Shown here piece after piece: positions 15,378-21,828 of a stretch of 25,087 nt of DNA; position 1 is the stretch's first letter, and every line of letters starts with the position of its first letter. The notes under the pieces are model-generated. The model searched no databases. It worked only from the letters and a program-made list of their open reading frames with translations, and was not told where the DNA came from. The position numbers and the translations under genes were made by a program. The DNA is from Bacillota bacterium (GTDB lineage: Bacteria > Bacillota > Clostridia > Oscillospirales > Acutalibacteraceae). The stretch lies in contig JAQXHB010000102.1 in NCBI GenBank assembly GCA_029007015.1, positions 1-25,087 on the forward strand, in the 5' to 3' direction.

Positions 15378-16925
15378 ATGGATGACCGATTTGAAAACAA
15401 TATAGAAAATGAAAACAGCCAAACGGCTCACACCGCTGATAACAATCAGCACGCTGAGGTTAATGAGCCGATACCGACGGAAACCGACGGCATCAAACCG
15501 GCCGAGTCGGCCGCTCAGCCAACGCCGCCGGTGTATAACTACTATTCATCATATAATTCACAGGGCGGTGACCCATTTCAACAGCCGAGCGGCTCGTATT
15601 ACAGTGCTCCTGTGCCGCCGGCTAATCAGGGTTTTCCGTACGGCTCGCCGGCACAGTATAACCCCTATGCTCGGTCGTTGCCAAACGGTCAGTACGGCGT
15701 CAATCAACAGGGCTATCCGTACGGCGCACCGAATGTGTACACTCAGCCCGTTGAGCCGAAAGTGCCCACTGATGACACTCTGAACGATAATATCGAGGCG
15801 GTCAACTTTCCGCCTGCCGAGAAGGTTAAGAGCAGCGGCATCCGTCTCTTTGTCATGCTCATTTGTGTTGTGATAGCGCTGTGCGCAGGACTGAGCGGCG
15901 GCTATCTTTTGAGCAATTCAGACAGCAAGAGAGTCACGCAGGGCGACGGCAACTTTTCCGGCATCAGCACTGTCGGCGGCAATACCGGCGGCAATGTTGC
16001 CGAAAAAGGCATCGCCGCTGCAATTGATTCTGTGGTCGGCATTGTGACTTACAGTGCCAATGACCTCTCGACAACCTCTCTTTCGTCAGGTATAATCATA
16101 TCCGATGACGGGTACATTCTGACCAACGACCACATTTATGTTGACATCAAATCGCCGCAGTTTTTGATTTACCTCAATGACGGCAGTGAATATGAGGCGC
16201 AGTTTGTCGCCGGCGATGCGCGCAGCGATTTGGCGGTGTTAAAGATAAACGCAACGGGACTCAAAAAGGCAACATTTGCCGATTCGAGCGGACTGGCTGT
16301 CGGCCAGTCGGTGGCCGCTATCGGCTGTCCGGGGGATTTATCCCTTGCATCGTCGGTCACACGCGGCATAATTTCGGGCGTCAACCGCCGCATTTCGGTA
16401 AATTCCAATTATTCGATGAAACTTATACAGACCGATGCCGCAATTAACCCCGGCAACTCCGGCGGCGCCCTCATCAATGAGGACGGTCAGGTGGTCGGAG
16501 TCAATTCATCAAAAATTGTCAGCACCGGATATGAGGGAATTTGCTTTGCCATACCATCCAATGTTGCAGTTAAGGTGGCCGATGACCTCATCAACAGCGG
16601 CAGAGTTATGAACAGAGCCAAATTGGGCATTTCATATCAGGTTATCGACGCTTTGACCGCAAAAGAGAATAATAAAGTTACCGGACTGAATATCGTATCC
16701 ATCGAAAAATCAAGCAACCTGTACGGCCATGGCTTCACCGGCGGCGATATTATCACACACATCAACGGTGAGCGTATTAACGGCTCGGGTAATTTCCTTG
16801 ATATTATCGAATCGTGCAAGCCCGGCGACTCGGTCACACTGACCATTCGTAAGCAAAACGGCGGCGACCGCGATATAACCATACAACTTATCGAGGACAG
16901 CGGCGGCAGCAGTTATGTGAAATAA
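15378..16925 (+). CDS. htrA: HtrA/DegP-like membrane-anchored serine protease
   Basis: This 515-residue protease should cut or refold damaged proteins on the outer side of the membrane. The first 150 residues are cytoplasmic and rich in Pro, Gln, Tyr and Asn, with recurring PYG and NPY motifs. One membrane helix follows (about 155-178), then a Ser/Gly linker, the trypsin-like domain (about 210-405) and a PDZ domain (about 410-506). The catalytic triad is His252 (ILTNDHIYV), Asp284 (ARSDLAVLKI) and Ser361 (NPGNSGGALI). AGGAGG at 15364-15369 precedes the ATG. It starts 15 bases after the kinase gene, so regulator, kinase and protease form one operon; this pairing recurs in Firmicutes and supports an envelope-stress role. 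Confidence 0.95.
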   Translation: MDDRFENNIENENSQTAHTADNNQHAEVNEPIPTETDGIKPAESAAQPTPPVYNYYSSYNSQGGDPFQQPSGSYYSAPVPPANQGFPYGSPAQYNPYARSLPNGQYGVNQQGYPYGAPNVYTQPVEPKVPTDDTLNDNIEAVNFPPAEKVKSSGIRLFVMLICVVIALCAGLSGGYLLSNSDSKRVTQGDGNFSGISTVGGNTGGNVAEKGIAAAIDSVVGIVTYSANDLSTTSLSSGIIISDDGYILTNDHIYVDIKSPQFLIYLNDGSEYEAQFVAGDARSDLAVLKINATGLKKATFADSSGLAVGQSVAAIGCPGDLSLASSVTRGIISGVNRRISVNSNYSMKLIQTDAAINPGNSGGALINEDGQVVGVNSSKIVSTGYEGICFAIPSNVAVKVADDLINSGRVMNRAKLGISYQVIDALTAKENNKVTGLNIVSIEKSSNLYGHGFTGGDIITHINGERINGSGNFLDIIESCKPGDSVTLTIRKQNGGDRDITIQLIEDSGGSSYVK

Positions 16926-16927
16926 TT

Positions 16928-16957
16928 TTGAATAATCCTCTCTAATCGGCCGATAAT
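16928..16957 (+). promoter_or_regulatory. Possible promoter of the small lipoprotein gene
   Basis: TTGAAT at 16928-16933, an 18-base spacer and GATAAT at 16952-16957. A 10-bp palindrome ATCGGCCGAT (16945-16954) overlaps the -10 edge. The gene may also be read through from htrA, since no terminator lies between them. Confidence 0.4.
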
Positions 16958-16990
16958 ATATGTGCAACAACGATTACAGGAGGATTGAAT

Positions 16991-17263
16991 ATGAATAGGT
17001 CGAAATATTTGGTACTGCTGGCGGCAATCGCAGCCGCCGCCATGTTTGCGTCGTGCTCTCAGGGCGGAAATGTCAATGACAACAGCGACGGCATGGTATC
17101 TGACAGTTCGGATATGAACGGAATGTCATCGACTTCGTCATCACTGCTCGACAGCGACTATGATGACGGAACGGTCAGCGACACCATGAGCGGTATCGGC
17201 TCTGATATCGGCAGTGCAGTCAGCAGTGTCGGCGGTGCGATGACCGGCAGTACAAATCAGTAA
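16991..17263 (+). CDS. Small Ser/Asp-rich lipoprotein
   Basis: I do not recognise the family of this 90-residue protein. It has a clear type II signal peptide: a basic start (MNRSKY), a hydrophobic core (7-18) and the lipobox FASC with the lipidated Cys at 22. The mature 69 residues are almost all Ser, Asp, Gly, Met, Thr and Asn, with no predicted fold; it reads as a flexible, acidic surface tail. The ATG at 16991 is chosen over the in-frame TTG at 16985 because AGGAGGA at 16978-16984 is then six bases away. It follows htrA by 65 bases and ends at a strong terminator, so it may belong to the same stress unit. The function is unknown. Confidence 0.85.
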   Translation: MNRSKYLVLLAAIAAAAMFASCSQGGNVNDNSDGMVSDSSDMNGMSSTSSSLLDSDYDDGTVSDTMSGIGSDIGSAVSSVGGAMTGSTNQ

Positions 17264-17284
17264 TTATTGTACAGACAGCCGATG

Positions 17285-17320
17285 AGGGCCGCGTATCGTT
17301 TTTGATTCGCGGCCCTTTAT
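17285..17320 (+). terminator. Terminator after the small lipoprotein gene
   Basis: AGGGCCGCG at 17285-17293 and CGCGGCCCT at 17308-17316 form a 9-bp GC-rich stem; ATC and GAT inside the loop can add three pairs. The stem ends in TTTAT. It closes the transcript from the HtrA region. Confidence 0.85.
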
Positions 17321-17364
17321 ACAGTTTCAATTATGCCGGCCGCAACGGCCCCAAGAGAGCATAA

Positions 17365-17402
17365 GTCGGTCGGGATAGAGTGAACCGTCTGTCCCGACCG
17401 AC
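17365..17402 (-). terminator. Terminator of the 70-residue minus-strand gene
   Basis: GTCGGTCGGGA at 17365-17375 and TCCCGACCGAC at 17392-17402 are perfect 11-bp inverted arms with a 16-base loop, four bases beyond the stop codon of the minus-strand gene. The tail read on the minus strand (TTATGCTCTCTT) is only moderately T-rich. It could also stop plus-strand read-through. Confidence 0.7.
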
Positions 17403-17406
17403 CTGC

Positions 17407-17619
17407 TTATTTACCGGCAAATAGAGAGTTGTCGCACCGCCTGAGGCTGTCGACTGCATCGGAAATGGCTTTGTCGGCGTCACCGCTCGGTGTTTTGGAC
17501 TCAACATAGTTGATGACCAGATTTTTCTGAGCCGCGGTCAGGCTTTTAAAGTACTTGGCCGCCTCTAAGTCGCCGGCGATGGCCATGCTCAACTCCAGAG
17601 GAATATCTCTCTCACTCAT
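17407..17619 (-). CDS. Small helical protein of unknown function
   Basis: This 70-residue protein begins MSERDIPLELSMAIAGDLEA and reads as three or four amphipathic helices with no membrane segment. The pattern (small residues, then AAKYFKSLTAAQKNLVINYVES) resembles the C-terminal helical part of YdeI/OmpD-associated (OmdA) family proteins, where a 'DPEAKAFFEALSPSHRREYV' type helix occurs. That likeness is by eye only and the N-terminal domain of that family is missing. ATG 17619 is chosen because GAGGTG lies six bases upstream; a GTG at 17628 overlaps that site. It is the only minus-strand gene between 9.4 kb and the window end, and diverges from the substrate-binding lipoprotein. Confidence 0.8.
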   Translation of the reverse strand: MSERDIPLELSMAIAGDLEAAKYFKSLTAAQKNLVINYVESKTPSGDADKAISDAVDSLRRCDNSLFAGK

Positions 17620-17666
17620 TATTATCACCTCGCACTTATTATCCCCAAAATAATTAGTATATTGTA

Positions 17667-17695
17667 TTGACTTTTTTCAGTGCGGGTGATACATT
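17667..17695 (+). promoter_or_regulatory. Promoter of the substrate-binding lipoprotein gene
   Basis: TTGACT at 17667-17672, a 17-base spacer, and TACATT at 17690-17695 with an extended TG at 17687-17688. The start of transcription would be near 17702, giving a leader of about 70 bases. Confidence 0.55.
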
Positions 17696-17771
17696 TTGGA
17701 TGGCGTATATTTGAAACCGACCGAAAAAATCACTAAATTTAATACAAAATTTTTCAAAAGAGGTAAAACCG

Positions 17772-18794
17772 GTGAAAATTAAACAGTTTTTGAGTTTGAC
17801 ACTTGCGGCCGTGCTGTCGGCGGTTATGATGGCCTCCTGCGGCGGCAGTACAGAGGCACCGTCTGCGCCGTCGGCATCATCAAATGTGGCAGATGTAAAG
17901 GCGGTGGTAAACATCGCCATGCTGACCGGACCGAGCGGTATCGGCGCCGCCAAACTGCTCGATAATGCCGATAACGGCAACGCTCTCAATGATTACAAAT
18001 ATACCGTTGCGACAAGCATTGATGAAATCACACCGAAACTTTTAAATGACACTTTCGACATTGCGGCCGTGCCGAGCAATGTCGCCGCGATGCTTTATAA
18101 TAATTCCGGCGGCAAGGTCAAAATGATAGCCATAAACACTCTGGGCGTGCTCTATGTGCTCGAAAAGGGCAACACTGTCACAGGTTTTGCGTCGCTGAAA
18201 GGCAAAACGGTGTATATCAGCGGAGAGGGCACCACGACTGAGTACGCCGTGCGCGCACTGCTGACCGACAACAATATTGACCCTGACAGGGATGTAAAAC
18301 TTAAGTTTGTCGACGGTCATGCTAAACTGACCGAAATGGCGGCGTCAGGCGAGGTCGATATTTGTGTTCTGCCCGAGCCCCATGTGACAGATGTTTTGCT
18401 GAAAAATACAGATATGCGGCTTGCGCTGGATGTCAATGCGCTGTGGCGATCGGCCTACGGCGATGATGCTGCTCTGCCGATGGGATGTGTCGTTGCGCGC
18501 ACCGGATTTATCGAGAAAAACCCCGACGCCGTTGAGATGTTTCTGACCGAGTACAAGCAGTCGGTCGAATTTGTAAACGGCAATGTCGATGCCGCCGCCG
18601 AACTGTGCGCCAAGTACGGCTTGCTCGACTCGGCCGCCGTCGGCAAGGCCGCAATTGCGCGTTGCAGCGCCGTCTTTATCAGCGGCAACGGGATGCAATC
18701 GACCGCCGAGCCTTACTTCAGTATTCTCAACAAATACAGCGCCAAATCAATCGGCGGACGGTTGCCCGATGAGGCTTTTTATTACTACAACTGA
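17772..18794 (+). CDS. ABC transporter substrate-binding lipoprotein (NMT1/ThiY/SsuA-like)
   Basis: This 340-residue lipoprotein should bind a small solute outside the cell and deliver it to an ABC importer. The signal peptide has a hydrophobic core (6-19) and the lipobox MASC with Cys23. The mature part follows the type II periplasmic-binding fold of the NMT1/ThiY/SsuA group: TGPSGIGAAKLL near the first strand, FDIAAVPSNVAAMLY, then ASLKGKTVYISGEGTTTEYA and EVDICVLPEPHVTDVLL. The ligand (thiamine precursor, sulphonate, nitrate or other) cannot be set from this. The start is GTG 17772, with AGAGG at 17759-17763 eight bases upstream. No permease or ATPase gene lies nearby, so it is an orphan here. 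Confidence 0.88.
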   Translation: MKIKQFLSLTLAAVLSAVMMASCGGSTEAPSAPSASSNVADVKAVVNIAMLTGPSGIGAAKLLDNADNGNALNDYKYTVATSIDEITPKLLNDTFDIAAVPSNVAAMLYNNSGGKVKMIAINTLGVLYVLEKGNTVTGFASLKGKTVYISGEGTTTEYAVRALLTDNNIDPDRDVKLKFVDGHAKLTEMAASGEVDICVLPEPHVTDVLLKNTDMRLALDVNALWRSAYGDDAALPMGCVVARTGFIEKNPDAVEMFLTEYKQSVEFVNGNVDAAAELCAKYGLLDSAAVGKAAIARCSAVFISGNGMQSTAEPYFSILNKYSAKSIGGRLPDEAFYYYN

Positions 18795-18834
18795 TATTTT
18801 ACAAGAAAAAATCAATAAAAACCAAATAAAAAGG

Positions 18835-18862
18835 TTGCAATTTTGTAATAATTTGTTATAAT
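18835..18862 (+). promoter_or_regulatory. Promoter of the M23 peptidase gene
   Basis: TTGCAA at 18835-18840, a 16-base spacer, and TATAAT at 18857-18862 with an extended TG at 18854-18855. The -35 box lies in the left arm of the inverted repeat and the -10 box in its loop, so a protein bound to the arms would block the polymerase. Confidence 0.65.
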
Positions 18863-18874
18863 GGTCATTGTGAG

Positions 18875-18891
18875 TGTTACAAAATTGTAAT
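18875..18891 (+). promoter_or_regulatory. WalR-like direct-repeat box
   Basis: TGTTAC-AAAAT-TGTAAT matches the Bacillus WalR (YycF) consensus TGT(A/T)A(A/T/C), five bases, same again. It lies just downstream of the -10 box, a position that would suit repression. WalR controls cell-wall hydrolase genes, and the next gene is one. The match also falls inside the right arm of the inverted repeat, so it could be coincidental. Confidence 0.4.
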
Positions 18892-18915
18892 CTTTTTATG
18901 TTAGGAGTTGATAGG

Positions 18916-20262
18916 GTGAAAGGGCAGACTGCTATAAAAGTTAAGCAATTTATCAGCAAATTGCTGTGCTTTGCCCGCGGTTTTGTTGCGCCGCTTGTTG
19001 ACCCTATAAAACAGTTCTCGGTAAAGATTTTTTCCTCGCTCAAGGCCGGCTTGGTTAAGAGGATTGTCAGCCTCGCGCTTATGCTCGGCGTAATCGTGTC
19101 TGTGTCGTTGCTCGGCACGACCGTTACATACGCGATTGATTTGAATGTTGACGGGCACAGCATCGGACGCGTGCAGAGCCGCGCCGTGCTGGATGATGCG
19201 CTCAAGTCGATTGGCGAGCAACTGGTTCGCACCAATATTGACTGTGCGCCCAATATCACTGTCGAGTTCGCCGTCGGCTCTCCGAGCGGGCTCAATTCGT
19301 CAGACAGTGTCTGCGATGCGCTTATCGCGGCTGATAACACATATATCTATGCCTGCGGCATTTTTGTCGACGGCAATATTGTTTCCTATGCCGATGATGA
19401 GCAGGGCGCCGAGCAGTTTTTAAATGATCTGCTCGCCAAATATGACGGCAACAACACGGTGGTCGAATTTGTCGGTACGGTCGAGACCAAGTACGGCCTG
19501 TACCTTGAGTCGACCGTTTCCAAACTGCCTCATTTGAGCGAGATGGCCGATGAGACCGACTCGTACACCTATTTCACATACATTCTACAGTCCGGCGACA
19601 CCATGGCTTCGGTTGCAAAGCGTTTCGGCGTGAGCGCCGAGTTGCTGGAGACGGTTAATCTTGAGGCCGATTTTTCTGCAGGTAATACGGTGAATGTTAT
19701 TGCAAAACTGCCGAAAATTTGTGTTCGCTCGACCACTGTCGAGACCAAAACCAGCCAATCGGGCTATCGCGTCACTGAAAAAAGTGTAAAAACAGTCGCT
19801 GTCAACGGAGTCGAGGTCAGCAGTGAGGTGCTCTCCAGTACAAGCACGCTGAACTTGCCGAAAAAGCGAATTAAATATGTTGGCAGTAAGGGCTATTGCT
19901 GGCCGGTTGACCCCGACAGAGAGAATTATGTCAGTTCGCTGATGGGTGATGACCGTTCACACAAGGGCTGGGATATTGCCGCCAAGACGGGCGTGGCCAT
20001 TTTGGCTGTCAAGAGCGGCCGGGTGGTTGGTGTCAACAATGCCGGCAGCGGATATGGGCTGAATGTCACAATTGACCACGGCAACGGAATCACCACGCTG
20101 TACGCGCACTGCAATGCGATATATGTTTCGGTGGGCGATAAGGTCGAGCAGGGCTCGGTCATCGCAACGGTGGGTTCCACCGGCCGTTCCACCGGCCCGC
20201 ATTTGCATTTTCAAATCTTCAGATACGGTAATAATATTGACCCTTCGGTTTATTTAAGATAA
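18916..20262 (+). CDS. Membrane-anchored cell-wall peptidase with LysM, G5-like and M23 domains
   Basis: This 448-residue protein should cut peptide cross-links in peptidoglycan on the outer side of the membrane. Layout: a basic cytoplasmic segment, a membrane helix (about 49-72), a stretch of about 130 residues of unclear fold, LysM at about 219-265 (YILQSGDTMASVAKRFGV), a G5-like segment at about 272-320, and the LytM/M23 domain at 325-448. The zinc site is complete: His349 and Asp353 (SHKGWDIA), His431 in HLHF, with catalytic His398 (YAHC) and His429. The same order of domains is found in YabE/YocH-like and M23 proteins of clostridia. The start is GTG 18916, because AGGAG at 18903-18907 is eight bases away; earlier in-frame starts fall in the inverted repeat. 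It has its own promoter. Confidence 0.93.
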   Translation: MKGQTAIKVKQFISKLLCFARGFVAPLVDPIKQFSVKIFSSLKAGLVKRIVSLALMLGVIVSVSLLGTTVTYAIDLNVDGHSIGRVQSRAVLDDALKSIGEQLVRTNIDCAPNITVEFAVGSPSGLNSSDSVCDALIAADNTYIYACGIFVDGNIVSYADDEQGAEQFLNDLLAKYDGNNTVVEFVGTVETKYGLYLESTVSKLPHLSEMADETDSYTYFTYILQSGDTMASVAKRFGVSAELLETVNLEADFSAGNTVNVIAKLPKICVRSTTVETKTSQSGYRVTEKSVKTVAVNGVEVSSEVLSSTSTLNLPKKRIKYVGSKGYCWPVDPDRENYVSSLMGDDRSHKGWDIAAKTGVAILAVKSGRVVGVNNAGSGYGLNVTIDHGNGITTLYAHCNAIYVSVGDKVEQGSVIATVGSTGRSTGPHLHFQIFRYGNNIDPSVYLR

Positions 20263-20271
20263 TTTCAAAGC

Positions 20272-20304
20272 GGCGGTGTCGACCAAATTTCGGTTGGCAT
20301 CGCC
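20272..20304 (+). terminator. Hairpin terminator after the M23 peptidase gene
   Basis: GGCGGTGTCGACC at 20272-20284 pairs with GGTTGGCATCGCC at 20292-20304 over 13 bp, three of them G-U pairs that work only in plus-strand RNA. The tail CATTTGTTATAATTTTG is T-rich but interrupted, so efficiency is uncertain. Confidence 0.6.
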
Positions 20305-20341
20305 CATTTGTTATAATTTTGATATACATTGCAATTATGTG

Positions 20342-20370
20342 TTGAATTATTGTGATAAATAAAGTATAAT
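20342..20370 (+). promoter_or_regulatory. Promoter of the GH-like/DUF4832 gene
   Basis: TTGAAT at 20342-20347, a 17-base spacer and TATAAT at 20365-20370. Transcription should start near 20377, leaving a leader of only about 20 bases with AAGGGGGGA before the ATG. Confidence 0.75.
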
Positions 20371-20396
20371 AAATAATATTCAAGGGGGGACCGACG

Positions 20397-21749
20397 ATGA
20401 TAAATTTGAAGTTGCATGACCGCTACGATGAGGATAAATTGTGTGAAAATCCTGATAAGGGATGGTATTTGCATTACTACGATAACAGCGTTGACAAATA
20501 TTTCGGCGGCAGAGATGAAAATGATTTTCTGCCCGATTTGCCGTGCCTTGACCATATTTACCTGCGCTTGGCGTGGAGCTATCTTGAGCCTGAGGAGGGC
20601 AAGTATAACTGGGAATTTATCGACAGAATTATCGACCCGTGGGTCGCTCACGGCAAGAAGATTGCATTCCGCATTACCTGCAAGGAGTGGGAACCGCCGA
20701 AAAGTGACCCCTACTACATTCAGCAGACATATGCAACGCCCAAGTGGGTGTTTGACGCCGGAGCCAAGTATCTGATGGTCGGAGGCGCCGAGCCCGATTA
20801 TGATGACCCGATTTTCCTTGAAAAACTGGAGAATTTCCACCGCGCGTTTGCCGCCCGGTATGACAGCCGGCCCGAGGTGATTTATGTCGATGTCGGCAGT
20901 TATGGCACTTGGGGCGAGGGACACACATGGGGCGGCAGCAACAAAACTTGGCCGGCCGATACCCTTATCAAACACTTTGATATATTCCTGCGTTGCTACA
21001 AGCATACGCAGATAGTGATGAGCGACGATGTAACATTCGGCTCACGCTCGCCGGAGGAAAATCACCGTTTGGCCGATTACATAATCGAGCACGGCATCAG
21101 CATACGCGACGACTCGGTTTGCGTTAAGGCTTATTCCGATACATTCGGCTACGACACACTGCGTTCATCGGCTCTGTACGACAGGGTATGGCGTGACCAC
21201 CCGACTGTACTGGAACTGGAGCATTACCATATTACCAAAGATTTTAACAACTACGAGGACGGATGGCCCCATCTGGCATCGGTAGTGGGCAGCCACGCAA
21301 CCTACTCCGGATTTCACGGCAACGCCAGAAAATACCTCGAGGAAAACCCCGAGATGGCGGTCATGACGGCCAACCGGCTGGGCTATTGGTACTTCCTGTA
21401 TTCGGCCGATTTACCCGATGAGATTACTTCGGGCAAGTTTGACATCTTCTGCTGCTGGGAGAATAAGGGCGCCGCACGCGCCTATCACAAATACCATCTA
21501 AAGTTCAAAATCGAGGGTGACGCCGGCACATATTACAGTGACTGCGAGCAGTTTGCCAACTGCGAAATGATGCCGCACACTTACACCAGGCGCAAGTACA
21601 ACCTTGATTTTGACGGTGCCAAGGCGGGCGAGTATAAACTGTCGCTGCGTATGTATGACGATACCGACCGTACCATCGAAATCGGTATGAAGGACGAGTA
21701 CCGCTCAGCCGACGGATACTACGAGATTGGAAATATTTGCATAAAGTAA
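20397..21749 (+). CDS. Glycoside-hydrolase-like protein with DUF4832 domain
   Basis: This 450-residue protein opens with the NPDKGWYLHYYDN motif typical of DUF4832/GH42-like proteins. It continues as a TIM barrel: DHIYLRLAWSYLEPEEGKYN (52-71) and GKKIAFRITCKEWEP (86-100). VIYVDVGSYGTWGEGH (161-176) holds Glu174, a candidate catalytic acid at the end of strand 4. A beta-sandwich (about 360-450) closes the protein with YKLSLRMYDDTDRTIEIGM. No signal peptide is seen, so it would act in the cytoplasm on an imported sugar; the substrate is unknown and activity for this family is often unproven. It stands between its own promoter and terminator, with no sugar transporter nearby. DUF4832 is assigned by eye. 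Confidence 0.82.
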   Translation: MINLKLHDRYDEDKLCENPDKGWYLHYYDNSVDKYFGGRDENDFLPDLPCLDHIYLRLAWSYLEPEEGKYNWEFIDRIIDPWVAHGKKIAFRITCKEWEPPKSDPYYIQQTYATPKWVFDAGAKYLMVGGAEPDYDDPIFLEKLENFHRAFAARYDSRPEVIYVDVGSYGTWGEGHTWGGSNKTWPADTLIKHFDIFLRCYKHTQIVMSDDVTFGSRSPEENHRLADYIIEHGISIRDDSVCVKAYSDTFGYDTLRSSALYDRVWRDHPTVLELEHYHITKDFNNYEDGWPHLASVVGSHATYSGFHGNARKYLEENPEMAVMTANRLGYWYFLYSADLPDEITSGKFDIFCCWENKGAARAYHKYHLKFKIEGDAGTYYSDCEQFANCEMMPHTYTRRKYNLDFDGAKAGEYKLSLRMYDDTDRTIEIGMKDEYRSADGYYEIGNICIK

Positions 21750-21760
21750 ATGTAAAAAAC

Positions 21761-21795
21761 GGCGGATAGGGATGTTTCCTGTGTCTGCCTTTTTT
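21761..21795 (+). terminator. Terminator after the GH-like gene
   Basis: GGCGGATAGGGA at 21761-21772 pairs, with one bulge and some G-U pairs, with TCCTGTGTCTGCC at 21777-21789, followed by TTTTTT (21790-21795). Its position rules out ATG 21772 and ATG 21796 as real starts of pcrA. Confidence 0.82.
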
Positions 21796-21828
21796 ATGGC
21801 GGATTATAAAAATTTGGAGATAACGACC

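Larger units (their letters stand above)
18828..18897. repeat. 21-bp inverted repeat around the M23 peptidase promoter
   Basis: The arm at 18828-18848 (AAAAAGG, then TTGCAATTTTGTAA) pairs with 18877-18897 (TTACAAAATTGTAA, then TCTTTTT) over 21 bp. The only two differences are G-T pairs that remain paired in plus-strand RNA. The 28-base loop holds the -10 box. The right arm contains the perfect palindrome TTACAA-AA-TTGTAA. It may be a regulator site, a long-loop terminator for the upstream lipoprotein gene (it ends in TTTTT), or both. Confidence 0.6.

Noticed and set aside
15540..15740. Tandem DNA repeats in the N-terminus of htrA
   Set aside because: The PYG/NPY motifs recur at irregular spacing with different codons, so they are low-complexity protein sequence, not a DNA repeat array.
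18874..18915. Longer N-terminus for the M23 peptidase from GTG 18874 or ATG 18898
   Set aside because: This stretch lies in the inverted repeat and lacks a ribosome binding site, while AGGAG fits GTG 18916.
21772..21828. Longer N-terminus for PcrA from ATG 21772
   Set aside because: It begins inside the terminator hairpin of the preceding gene and has no ribosome binding site; GTG 21829 does.
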